Source of the DNA: Acidimicrobiales bacterium
Lineage (GTDB): Bacteria > Actinomycetota > Acidimicrobiia > Acidimicrobiales > JAKAVM01
Length of the DNA stretch: 38,240 bases
Assembly (NCBI GenBank): GCA_027452005.1
Contig: DAIDHF010000024.1
Coordinates: 1 to 38,240 of the forward strand
Direction: 5' to 3'
Shown in pieces: positions 15,974 to 24,456 of the stretch (the first letter of the stretch is position 1; each line of letters begins with the position of its first letter). Both the position numbers and the translations under genes were made by a program. The notes below the pieces were generated by a model, which saw only the letters and a list, made by a program, of their open reading frames with translations, was not told the origin of the DNA and did not search any database.

Positions 15974-16037
15974 TGACAAGCTAGCCTCGCTGGTCGAGTT
16001 GCCTCAGGCACCTCGGACTTGCGTGGCTAGCTTGTCA
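15974..16037 (+). promoter_or_regulatory. Large intercistronic hairpin between precursor and cyclodehydratase genes
   Basis: TGACAAGCTAGCC (15974-15986) pairs perfectly with GGCTAGCTTGTCA (16025-16037): 13 bp, extended after one T-T mismatch by 3 more pairs. An inner hairpin (CGAG-T-TGCC-TCA-GGCA-C-CTCG) fills the loop. No U-tract follows, so it is not a classical terminator. It may stabilise the precursor mRNA, act as a processing site, or reduce read-through so that the precursor is made in excess of the enzymes. The arms also carry the GACAAGCTAG motif seen in the promoter region, so a DNA-binding role is an alternative. Confidence 0.6.
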
Positions 16038-16052
16038 TATGGTGGTGGCTCC

Positions 16053-18350
16053 GTGGTAAGCAAGCAAAAGATACCCGAGTATCCTCGGCTCAAGCTCGAC
16101 CGGAAGGTTGAGACATTTGGTGACCGAGTATTTCTAAATGCTGAAGGTCGACACTCAATAGTCCAGGGCCAGGCCGTGGTCGACATCGTGTCCCTACTCG
16201 ACGGTACCCGTGACGTGGCCGAGATCTGTGAACAGGTCAGTTCGGTGCACTCACTTGCCGAGGTATTGCGAGCCTTGACTCGCCTATCGGAGTTTGGTCA
16301 CCTGACCAACGGACCCGCGAGCGAGAGTTCCGAGTTGGTCGGCTGGTGGGACCGGCTTGGCCTAACCCAGGAGGGTCTCCATGAGCACCTAAGTGGGTCC
16401 AGAGTTGGACTTGTGACCTTGGGTGACCCAAGCGGGGTAGTTGAGTCAGAGATGATGTCCGCTCTTGCTGGCGAGCTAGTTGACCCAACTATCGTGGAAC
16501 CGAGCAATACCAGAGACGACCTGTCCTTGTTGGTCGTGTCCACCGACGACTACCTAAATCCTGACCTAGCCAAGATCAACGAGGCGATGCTCGGGGGAAA
16601 GACCCCCTGGATAATTTTCAAGCCCACCGGGGCGATCTTGTGGATAGGTCCCTACTTTGTGCCCGGAGACACGGGGTGTTGGGCCTGCCTTAGCCAGAGA
16701 CTCGCGGCCAACCGCCAGGTCGAGAGATTCCTCGGGGTATCTGGCCAAGAAACTTGGACCGCCCCGTCCCCGGTCATTCATTCGAGGGGATCTCTGGGTA
16801 CAGCTCTGTCACTTGCGGCACTAAGTGTGGCTCGACTTGTGGGAGATCCCGACGCTGGCTACCTGAGGGGAGTTATGCGCACCTTTGACCTGGTCACCCT
16901 TGAGGCGGCCACCCACGTTTTGATAAAGCAACCCCAGTGTCGGGCTTGTGGAGACTTTGACTTTTACAGTCAACCCAGGCCGGTTCGCCTTGAGTCTCAA
17001 CCCAAGCAATACGTGGACGACGGGGGTCACCGGATATATGGTCCTCAAGTAACCGTTGAACGTCTCGAAAAACACGTAAGCCCCCTGATTGGGGCCGTAA
17101 CTTCTCTGCACAAGCTAACCGAACCCGGTGACGAGGTAACCAACGCGTACGTGGCCGGGCACAACTTTGCGATGTTCTCTCATTCGACCTACGTCTTGCG
17201 CAGGTCTGTCCGGGGGCTCTCAGGGGGTAAGGGTAGGAGCGACATTCAGGCCAAGGCCTCGGCGATCTGTGAGGCCATTGAGCGCTACTGCGGGGTCTGG
17301 CGAGGAGACGAGCCAACCGTCCAGGGCTCCTTTGAAGATCTCGCTGGGCGGGCTATAAATCCGGAGAGTCTCCTATGTTTTTCGCGCTCCCAGTATGAGA
17401 ATCGGGAGGCCTGGAATCAGGCCCAGACCGGGGGACTCCAGCTGGTCCCTGAGCCCTTTGACACGACTCGGTCGATCAATTGGTCCCAGGCCTGGTCCAT
17501 TACCCACGACGAGCCCCGCCTGGTGCCCAGTGCGTACTGTTACTTTGGCAATCCCGACAATGCCCAGAGGGCGTTCTGCTTTAGTGACTCCAACGGGAAC
17601 GCGGCCGGGAACAATCTTGAAGAGGCCGTACTCCAAGGACTCTTAGAGCTAGTCGAGCGCGACTCGGTTGCGATCTGGTGGTATAACCGCCTTCGGGTAC
17701 CCAAGGTAGATTTGGGGTCAATAGATGACCCGTACGTGGAGACGGTCTCTCGCTACTATCGCGACCAGGGACGTGACTTGTGGTTGCTCGATATCACCAG
17801 TGACCTTGGTATTCCTAGCATGGTGGCCGTGTCCCACCGACTAGACCATCCCAAAGAGGACGTCGTGCTTGGGTTCGGGGCCCACGTGGACCCCAAGCTG
17901 GCTGCCATGCGAGCCATAACCGAGTGTAATCAATTTCTCCCGATGCTCTCGAAACGAGACCGCGAGGGCAACACGATCTACGACGTCGACGATCGAGAGG
18001 CCTTAGAGTGGTGGAAGAACGCCTCTCTGGAAACGGACCCGTACGTGGTTGCTAGTCCCGATCTCCCCATGGTTGACCTGTCCCACAAGCCCGGTCTCGA
18101 ACGAGACGACATCACCGACGAGATCCGGGCCTGTGTTGAGGCAATTTCAGGCAAGGGGATGGAGGTGATTGTTCTAGACCAGTCCAGGCCGGACCTCGAC
18201 ATCAAGGTCGCCAAGGTCATGGTGCCAGGAATGAGACACTTCTGGCGGCGCCTGGGGCCTGGCCGTCTCTATGAGGTCCCGGTTGAGCTTGGCTACCTAG
18301 AACGTCCTCTACGCGAGTGCGACCTGAATCCCAAGAGCGTATTTTTTTAG
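16053..18350 (+). CDS. Fused TOMM cyclodehydratase (ThiF-like leader-binding domain + YcaO)
   Basis: A protein of about 765 residues combining the two cyclodehydratase parts. The N-terminal half is a ThiF/E1-like leader-peptide-binding domain with a four-Cys zinc site (GCWACL near residue 209 and QCRACG near 296). The C-terminal YcaO domain (about 330-765) has ATP-binding acidic motifs in AKASAICEAIERYCG and NLEEAVLQGLLELVERDSVA. It would use ATP to convert Cys/Ser/Thr of the core into azolines. The chain ends NPKSVFF, lacking the PxPxP C-terminus of many azoline-forming YcaO proteins. The frame is open from a TTG at 15999, but that start lies inside the hairpin; GTG at 16053 with GGTGGTGG just before it is preferred. 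It follows the precursor gene directly. Confidence 0.9.
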   Translation: MVSKQKIPEYPRLKLDRKVETFGDRVFLNAEGRHSIVQGQAVVDIVSLLDGTRDVAEICEQVSSVHSLAEVLRALTRLSEFGHLTNGPASESSELVGWWDRLGLTQEGLHEHLSGSRVGLVTLGDPSGVVESEMMSALAGELVDPTIVEPSNTRDDLSLLVVSTDDYLNPDLAKINEAMLGGKTPWIIFKPTGAILWIGPYFVPGDTGCWACLSQRLAANRQVERFLGVSGQETWTAPSPVIHSRGSLGTALSLAALSVARLVGDPDAGYLRGVMRTFDLVTLEAATHVLIKQPQCRACGDFDFYSQPRPVRLESQPKQYVDDGGHRIYGPQVTVERLEKHVSPLIGAVTSLHKLTEPGDEVTNAYVAGHNFAMFSHSTYVLRRSVRGLSGGKGRSDIQAKASAICEAIERYCGVWRGDEPTVQGSFEDLAGRAINPESLLCFSRSQYENREAWNQAQTGGLQLVPEPFDTTRSINWSQAWSITHDEPRLVPSAYCYFGNPDNAQRAFCFSDSNGNAAGNNLEEAVLQGLLELVERDSVAIWWYNRLRVPKVDLGSIDDPYVETVSRYYRDQGRDLWLLDITSDLGIPSMVAVSHRLDHPKEDVVLGFGAHVDPKLAAMRAITECNQFLPMLSKRDREGNTIYDVDDREALEWWKNASLETDPYVVASPDLPMVDLSHKPGLERDDITDEIRACVEAISGKGMEVIVLDQSRPDLDIKVAKVMVPGMRHFWRRLGPGRLYEVPVELGYLERPLRECDLNPKSVFF

Positions 18351-18385
18351 ACCATGGTACCTATCAAGAGGGTGAATCTATAGCC

Positions 18386-19798
18386 GTGAAGCTGCTAGAG
18401 GAAAAGATTCGAGTGCGTACCGGGGTAACCTGTCTGAGGTCCAGTTCTGACCAGGGCGGCTCGGTGACGTTGAATCTGGGACCGGCCAAGGTCGATCTGG
18501 GTCCCCGGTCTAGTTGTGTGGGTGACATCCTAGAGGAACTGTCCACCTCATCCAATCGGGTCGACGACCTTGTAGACCGGGTGATTGAGGCCGACGGAGA
18601 AACCGCGGCCCTCGGGATCCAGATGTTGCTACGTCGTCTCCAAAGTGCCGGGATCTTTGTTAGAGAGATCTACTACCATGAGCGCCTGCTGTTTTGCGTT
18701 GAAACTAACGGGTTTCACCGTCTAGATGCCAGGGAGATTCCTCAAGACGGTGACCTCGTGGTCCCGTCTAAGTTCTGTTCGATCCGCCGGGACCTAGGCA
18801 AGTGGATAGTCGAGTCCCTCGAGTGTAACGTAACCCTGCGAGACTGTGACAGGTCACTCGTGGCTTGCCTGGTGGATCTGGACGGCCCGACTAGCCTGGC
18901 TGAATTTGCGGGTCACCTATGCAAGGCCGGGCTCGACCCGGATGCCTCTATGGAGTTGGCCGGGTTGGTCTGTTCGTTGGGACTTCTCGTTACCCGCGAA
19001 TTAGACGAGGAAGCTCCCCGAGTGCTCTGGTCAGCCCAAGATCTGGCTTTTCATCGCGCAACCCGGGTTGGATATCACACCCGTGGATACGGGGGAACCT
19101 ACCGCCTTGCCGACAAAGTCGGCTCGACATCTCCCATTCGCGAGCAGCGAGTTCTGGCAGTTGACTTTGGCCCAGTTGACCTGGCCGCCCCGATGGCCCC
19201 GTCCAGGCCTCTGATAGAGGTCATGGAAGCGCGTCGCAGCCGTCGTGAGCATGACGACACAAACCCCATAACCAAAGACCAGATCGGCGAGCTCCTATTT
19301 CGGACCGTGCGGATACGCAACCTGTTCCACGGCGACAAAGAGGACCTGCTCGACCGGCCCGAGCCGTCAGGTGGATCTACGAACTCCATCGACGTCTACC
19401 TGGCCGTGAGAGCGTGCAAGGGCATTGATCCCGGAATGTACCTTTATGACGGGCAACGACACGGACTAGTCGAGGTGGCCCCGGCCGGTCCCGATCTAAC
19501 CCAGTTGATCTCCCAGGTCCCACTGGACCCCAACTCAACAGCCCTACCCCAGGTCCTCTTGGTGTTTGCGTGCCGGTTTGGACGGGCCATGTGGAAGTAC
19601 GAGTCAATGGCCTACGCCTTGGTCTTGAAAGATCTCGGAGTTCTCTTTCAGAGCTTCTATCTGGTAGGTGAAGACATGAACTTGGCCATGTGTGCGCAAG
19701 GGGGAGGTAACTCTGTTATATTTTCAGGTCTAACGGGTTGTCGGGATCTAGACGAATCAAGTGTGGGAGAGATGGCAATTGGGTCGATCAAAAGTTGA
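18386..19798 (+). CDS. SagB-type dehydrogenase (azoline oxidase)
   Basis: An FMN-dependent nitroreductase-family enzyme of the SagB type, which oxidises azolines to aromatic thiazoles and oxazoles. The N-terminal half (about residues 1-250) is the variable region of long SagB proteins. The nitroreductase domain follows (about 270-470): IEVMEARRSRREHDDTNPIT, IGELLFRTVRI, SGGSTNSIDVYLAVRA, MYLYDG, AMWKYESMAYALVLKDLGVLFQ and NLAMCAQGGG. The region WKYESMAYALVLKDLG corresponds to the Lys-Tyr motif needed for catalysis in McbC/SagB. The frame is open from a GTG at 18317 overlapping the cyclodehydratase gene by 34 bp; I prefer GTG 18386, where family-like sequence begins, but neither has a perfect Shine-Dalgarno. 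Confidence 0.88.
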   Translation: MKLLEEKIRVRTGVTCLRSSSDQGGSVTLNLGPAKVDLGPRSSCVGDILEELSTSSNRVDDLVDRVIEADGETAALGIQMLLRRLQSAGIFVREIYYHERLLFCVETNGFHRLDAREIPQDGDLVVPSKFCSIRRDLGKWIVESLECNVTLRDCDRSLVACLVDLDGPTSLAEFAGHLCKAGLDPDASMELAGLVCSLGLLVTRELDEEAPRVLWSAQDLAFHRATRVGYHTRGYGGTYRLADKVGSTSPIREQRVLAVDFGPVDLAAPMAPSRPLIEVMEARRSRREHDDTNPITKDQIGELLFRTVRIRNLFHGDKEDLLDRPEPSGGSTNSIDVYLAVRACKGIDPGMYLYDGQRHGLVEVAPAGPDLTQLISQVPLDPNSTALPQVLLVFACRFGRAMWKYESMAYALVLKDLGVLFQSFYLVGEDMNLAMCAQGGGNSVIFSGLTGCRDLDESSVGEMAIGSIKS

Positions 19799-19823
19799 CC
19801 GTAACGTGAAAGTGTAGGACTGG

Positions 19824-21128
19824 TTGGTGGTTAGAAATCTAGTAAAGCGGCCTCAGAGAATCTTGTGGCTGATTGTCACATTTGCGCTCGGCTTAGCAGC
19901 GTGTTCTAGTACGTCGGGATCGTCTAGCGCGTCTGGTACGTCGACACCTAAGGTGATCACCCTGGGAACCCTGTACGCGTCCGTCGGTCAGTTCTCGGCC
20001 TCCTCAGAGGCCCAGTTTGCCGGGCTCCAGTTCTGGATCCACACCGTGAATGCACAAGGTGGGCTATATGTGAAGGCCTACCACAAGAAGCTCCCGGTCA
20101 AACTTACCGCCTACGACGACCAGAGCCAGACATCTCTGGCCTCCCAGGAGTACTCACAATTGATCACCCAGGACCGGGTGGACGTGACCGTGGCCGACTT
20201 TGGATCGGTGCTCACCTCTGTCGGGGTTCCAGTTGCCCAGGAGAACGGGAGCCTCTTGTTTGATCCCACTGCCACAACCCCGTCGTTTTTTACTGAGTCG
20301 ATCTTCGGGAACGGGAACCCGGACCTGGTTCTCACGTCCCTGCCCAGCTCGGCCATTTGGCCTCTCCCGTTGGCCTCATTTCTAGAGGCTAAGGGGGTAA
20401 AGAAGGTGGCCATCGTCCAGTCGGCCAACGACTTTGACGCCGCCCAGGCCACGGCGGTGGAGAACTCACTCTCCTCGGCCGGGATCGTCCCGGTCTTCAA
20501 CACGACGGTCCAGACGTCCACGACCGACTACTCGGCCTTGGTGGCCCAGATTGCCCAGGCCGCCCCAGACGCCGTTTTGGAGTTTGGGTACGGGACAAAC
20601 GACGCCCCTTTTCTACAGGCCCTAAACTCGGCCAACTACCACCCCAAGCTCACCTTTACTATCTTCCCCGGAGAGAATATTCCGTCGTATCTGTCCCAGG
20701 TTGGCCAGGGGGGCCTTGCGTGGACGTACACTTACGTGGCCCCGCCAACTCTGGTTGAGAACCAGGTTAACTTCGGGATGACCACGAGCGAGTTCGTGAA
20801 CTCCTTCGAGGCCCAGACCGGGGCCACGAGTGTGAACACCCTGAACATTGCGGGCTACCAGGCCGGGTTGATCGTCCAGGCAACCCTGGCCAACTCTCCC
20901 AGCCTCTCTCCAATATCCATGAGGATTACCGCCCAGAAGCTCTCGGGACATATTGAGACCTTAGAGGGTACATTTGCCCTGGACGCGAACGGGAGCCAGG
21001 TCGGCCTCTATCAGCCCATCGGCCAGTTTGTCCCGGGACCCAACGGGACCGTAAGTCTTGAGAGTGTTTTCCCGACCAAGTATGCAAGCGCGCAAGCGTC
21101 CTATCCGGCGCCCAATGCCACCGGGTAG
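19824..21128 (+). CDS. Substrate-binding lipoprotein, branched-chain amino acid ABC type
   Basis: A 434-residue exported lipoprotein: signal peptide with lipobox LAAC (Cys about 27), a Ser/Gly/Thr-rich linker, then a type 1 periplasmic-binding fold. Characteristic pieces are ITLGTLYASVGQFSASSEAQ, KKLPVKLTAYDDQSQTSLAS, GVPVAQENGSLLFDPTATTP, VKKVAIVQSANDFDAAQA and SALVAQIAQAAPDAVLEFGYG. Such proteins bind branched-chain amino acids, amides or related small molecules and hand them to a permease. No LivH/M/G/F-type permease or ATPase is in the window. It starts at TTG 19824 (GTG 19827 is an alternative), 25 bp after the dehydrogenase and 27 bp before the secretion protein, so it sits within the RiPP operon. 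Its ligand cannot be deduced. Confidence 0.87.
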   Translation: MVVRNLVKRPQRILWLIVTFALGLAACSSTSGSSSASGTSTPKVITLGTLYASVGQFSASSEAQFAGLQFWIHTVNAQGGLYVKAYHKKLPVKLTAYDDQSQTSLASQEYSQLITQDRVDVTVADFGSVLTSVGVPVAQENGSLLFDPTATTPSFFTESIFGNGNPDLVLTSLPSSAIWPLPLASFLEAKGVKKVAIVQSANDFDAAQATAVENSLSSAGIVPVFNTTVQTSTTDYSALVAQIAQAAPDAVLEFGYGTNDAPFLQALNSANYHPKLTFTIFPGENIPSYLSQVGQGGLAWTYTYVAPPTLVENQVNFGMTTSEFVNSFEAQTGATSVNTLNIAGYQAGLIVQATLANSPSLSPISMRITAQKLSGHIETLEGTFALDANGSQVGLYQPIGQFVPGPNGTVSLESVFPTKYASAQASYPAPNATG

Positions 21129-21155
21129 TAAGAGCGAAAGGTAGCTAGTACACAG

Positions 21156-22052
21156 ATGACAGATACTCCGAGCACACAGCCGGGTACGCCCGACGATTTC
21201 GCGACAGGTTCCAGTAAGCCAACTAAGACCCCCGCACAAGGTGGTGGAGGGGGGCTCTTTCGCAAGCAGGCCCGGGCGCGCCTTGAAGCCGCCGAGAAGC
21301 TTGACACGATGCTTGCCATTACCTCGCCACGGCTCTGGATCATCTTGGCCACGTGCATTGTCCTAATTGCTGCCGGGGCCGTGTGGACGTTTTTGGGGAC
21401 CGCCCAGGCCACGGTTCCCGCGACCGGGATCCTGCTCCCGTCACAGGGGGTCCTTGATATCTCGTCGTCGGTTCCCGGGATTGTGTCGAGTCTGCCCTAC
21501 GGGGTTGGTGTCCAGGTAGCCGCGCAGGAGTCAATCGCGACCGTTACCGACGCGAACGGCAAGCAGTTCTCGGTAAACACCCAGGTCGACGGGACCATAG
21601 TCGCCCAGTTCGTGGTTCCCGGGACCTACGTGGGTGCCGGGGTTCCAATTGCCGAGATCTTCCCGGCCAACTCGCCAATCTCAGGGATCATGTTCGTGTC
21701 GGCAACCGCTGGCAAGTCAATCGCGGTGGGTATGCAGGCCGACGTGTCCCCGTCGACCGCCCCGTCGGCCCAGTATGGAACGATTGTGGGAACCGTGGCC
21801 TCGGTATCACCACTACCCCTGGCGTCCAACGCCTTAGAGCAACTTGTGGGCAACCGCCCGGGTCTCTTGAGTCAGGTCGGCAAGTTGGGTTCAGTGCTAG
21901 AGGTCCTAGTTACCATGGAACGCGACACGTCTACCTTGAGTGGGTACAAGTGGACCTCGGGTGCTGGACCTCCCTATCCTATTACTCCTGGCACGTTACT
22001 TAGTGGCCAGGTCATCTTAGCCTCAATCCACCCGTCTTCAATTGCGTTTTAG
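21156..22052 (+). CDS. NHLM-type secretion protein (HlyD-like membrane fusion protein)
   Basis: A 298-residue single-span membrane protein. A Gly/Thr/Pro-rich N-terminus and a basic cytoplasmic stretch (KQARARLEAAEKLD) precede a transmembrane helix (LWIILATCIVLIAAGAVWTFL). A biotinyl-lipoyl-like extracytoplasmic domain follows (VDGTIVAQFVVPGTYVGAGVPIAEIF). This matches the HlyD-like secretion protein family described for NHLM bacteriocin export systems, which works with the two ABC transporters encoded next. The ATG at 21156 has GAAAGG about 14 nt upstream, so the ribosome binding site is not ideal. The same-strand neighbours are 27 bp upstream and 55 bp downstream. Confidence 0.87.
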   Translation: MTDTPSTQPGTPDDFATGSSKPTKTPAQGGGGGLFRKQARARLEAAEKLDTMLAITSPRLWIILATCIVLIAAGAVWTFLGTAQATVPATGILLPSQGVLDISSSVPGIVSSLPYGVGVQVAAQESIATVTDANGKQFSVNTQVDGTIVAQFVVPGTYVGAGVPIAEIFPANSPISGIMFVSATAGKSIAVGMQADVSPSTAPSAQYGTIVGTVASVSPLPLASNALEQLVGNRPGLLSQVGKLGSVLEVLVTMERDTSTLSGYKWTSGAGPPYPITPGTLLSGQVILASIHPSSIAF

Positions 22053-22107
22053 AGGCCCGGTCATGAGAGCTACCAGATTTCAGTGCTGTTGGGTAGAAGT
22101 CGCGTAG

Positions 22108-24456
22108 ATGGCTGAGGAGACCGCGACACAAAACGCAACCAAGCCCATCTCACTCCCGCACAAGCGTGAGAGGTGTCCGTCAATCCTACAGATGGAGGCC
22201 ACCGAGTGCGGGGCCGCTTCTCTTGGAATGATCCTCGGACACTTTGGCCGGGTAGTCCCCCTCGAAGAACTCCGCCTGGCATGTGGAATTTCTCGAAACG
22301 GGTCAAGTGCGAAAAACGTGGCCCGGGCGGCCAAGAACTACGGACTCATCCCGCACCCGTTTCGAAAGGAGCCCCATGAGCTGCTCGAAATGGAACTCCC
22401 CATGGTCATCTTCTGGAACTTCAACCACTTCTTGGTGCTAGAGGGTTTCGGGGGTAACAAGGTATACCTAAACGACCCGGCCAACGGCCCTCGGACGGTT
22501 ACCTGGGACGAGTTCGACTCGTCGTTCACCGGGATCGCAATCAGCTTTGAGACCGGCGAGGGATTTACATCCGGGGGCAAACGCCCTGGGGTCAGCCAGG
22601 GTCTCAGGCGCCGACTCGGGAACGCCAAGATTCCGCTCCTGTTCGTCCTGATTGCCGGAATCGCCCTAGTTGCACCCGGGATGGCCGTACCGGGTCTGCT
22701 CAAGGCCTTTATCGACAGCTACTTCACCAGCCAACAGTCCAGTTGGTTGCCGGCTATCTTTATCGGTCTCGTGGTGGCCTTTGGACTACAGCTCACTATG
22801 GCCTGGCTCCAGCAAAACGCCCTGTTGAGACTCCAGTCAAAGCTGTCACTCAGGATGTCTGCCGAGACCATCCGCCATCTCTTGAAACTACCCTCTCAGT
22901 TCTTTGCCCAAAGGGCCTCGGGAGATCTGGCCTTTCGGGCCGGATTGAACGACCAGGTGGCTCAACTGCTCTCCGGGCAACTCTCTCAGGCCATCATGGG
23001 CCTGCTCACCTCGGTGTTCTATGCCGGGTTAATGTTATTTTACGACCCCTTGTTGACCGCCATCGTGATCGGGGTAGCCCTGGCCAACGTGATCGTGGTC
23101 AAGATGGCGTCGCGTGCCCGTAAGGACCTGACCTCACGGTCTCTTCGCGAGCAGGCCGAGCTGACCTCGGCAGTATCGGGCGGGATCGCCCTGATCGAAT
23201 CGGTCAAGGCCTCAGGTGGGGAAGACGACCTATACAACAGGTGGGCCTCCAAAGAGGCCGCCTTGATGGAGGCCAACCAGAAGCTGGACCTATCGGGGTT
23301 ACCCCTCACCATAGTCCCGGTGTTCTTGACCTCGATAACCACGGCCCTGGTATTGGGGATTGGGGCCGTGCAGGTCATGGACGGCAATATCTCCCTCGGA
23401 ACCCTGGTGGCCTTCCAGACCCTGATGGCTTCGTTCCTAGCTCCAATCTCTCAAGTGGTCGCGCTCGGTGGGCAGATCCAGCAGATCTCAGGCAACCTGG
23501 GCCGACTCGACGACGTGTTGCACTCGGCCCCTGACCCCGAGTTGGCTACGAATGAGGCCGCCGAGAGGGAGTTGAGTGACCTGGAAGTATATGAGGCCCA
23601 GCGTGAACAGGTCGCGGTCGCCTTAGACGACCTAACGACCGATCACTCCAACAAGGACATCGCCCAGATTGACCTTGTTACCCCCATGGGCGATCAAGAC
23701 AAAGATAGCCGGGGCTACAAGTCCAAGTATCGCAAGCCCCTTAGAGGAGAGCTAGAGCTCAAAAATGTCGTATTTGGATACAGCCCCCTAGATCCACCCT
23801 TGGTAGACGGACTGAACTTGCACCTGTATCCCGGGCAACGAGTGGCCCTAGTCGGGCCCTCGGGGAGCGGCAAGTCGACCGTGTCCAAGTTGGTCACCGG
23901 ACTCTATGAGCCCTGGAGTGGGGAGGTCCTATTTGATGGGGTCCCCAGAAGAGAGATAGACCGGGACGTCCTGGCCGATGCAATAGCCCTGGTGGACCAG
24001 GACATCGTCCTCTTTGAGGGGACTGCTAGGGAGAATCTATCCTTGTGGGATACGTCTCTGAAAGAGAGCCAGCTCGTAACCGCGGCCCGAGACGCCTGCA
24101 TACTTGACGACCTGGCCGGGAGGAGTTCCGGGCTGTCTTCCAGTGTTGAGGAGGGAGGCAAGAACTACTCGGGTGGCCAGCGCCAAAGACTTGAGATTGC
24201 CAGGTCCTTGTCGCGCAACCCGGCCTTCATGGTCTTGGATGAGGCCACTAGTGCCTTAGACCCACTCACTGAGGAACTCATCGATATTGCCCTTCGCAAA
24301 CGGGGCTGTACGTGCTTGATCGTGGCCCACCGTCTTTCTGCGATCCGAGACAGTGACGAAATCGTGGTACTGGAAAAGGGGAAGGTAAAAGAACGAGGAA
24401 CCCATGACCAGCTCATGGCCCTAGGAGGAACCTATGCCGAGCTCATCGAGAACTAG
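22108..24456 (+). CDS. NHLM peptidase/permease/ATPase exporter (C39 ABC transporter)
   Basis: A 782-residue peptidase-containing ABC transporter (PCAT). The C39 double-glycine peptidase is N-terminal, with catalytic Cys34 (MEATECGAASLGMILGHFG), His107 (FWNFNHFLVLEGF) and Asp123 (YLNDPANG). Transmembrane segments follow at about 170-450. The ATPase domain has Walker A GPSGSGKST (about 582), signature YSGGQRQR (about 687) and Walker B MVLDEATSALD. It should cleave the precursor leader after Gly104-Gly105 and export the core, and it marks the cluster as NHLP/NHLM type. All three peptidase residues are intact. The end overlaps the next gene by 23 bp. Confidence 0.94.
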   Translation: MAEETATQNATKPISLPHKRERCPSILQMEATECGAASLGMILGHFGRVVPLEELRLACGISRNGSSAKNVARAAKNYGLIPHPFRKEPHELLEMELPMVIFWNFNHFLVLEGFGGNKVYLNDPANGPRTVTWDEFDSSFTGIAISFETGEGFTSGGKRPGVSQGLRRRLGNAKIPLLFVLIAGIALVAPGMAVPGLLKAFIDSYFTSQQSSWLPAIFIGLVVAFGLQLTMAWLQQNALLRLQSKLSLRMSAETIRHLLKLPSQFFAQRASGDLAFRAGLNDQVAQLLSGQLSQAIMGLLTSVFYAGLMLFYDPLLTAIVIGVALANVIVVKMASRARKDLTSRSLREQAELTSAVSGGIALIESVKASGGEDDLYNRWASKEAALMEANQKLDLSGLPLTIVPVFLTSITTALVLGIGAVQVMDGNISLGTLVAFQTLMASFLAPISQVVALGGQIQQISGNLGRLDDVLHSAPDPELATNEAAERELSDLEVYEAQREQVAVALDDLTTDHSNKDIAQIDLVTPMGDQDKDSRGYKSKYRKPLRGELELKNVVFGYSPLDPPLVDGLNLHLYPGQRVALVGPSGSGKSTVSKLVTGLYEPWSGEVLFDGVPRREIDRDVLADAIALVDQDIVLFEGTARENLSLWDTSLKESQLVTAARDACILDDLAGRSSGLSSSVEEGGKNYSGGQRQRLEIARSLSRNPAFMVLDEATSALDPLTEELIDIALRKRGCTCLIVAHRLSAIRDSDEIVVLEKGKVKERGTHDQLMALGGTYAELIEN

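Noticed and set aside
15999-16052. Upstream extension of the cyclodehydratase from a TTG
   Set aside because: It lies within the hairpin, has no ribosome binding site and gives a non-family N-terminus; GTG 16053 is preferred.
18317-18385. Upstream extension of the SagB-type dehydrogenase from GTG 18317
   Set aside because: It overlaps the cyclodehydratase end and adds no family-like sequence, although it cannot be excluded.
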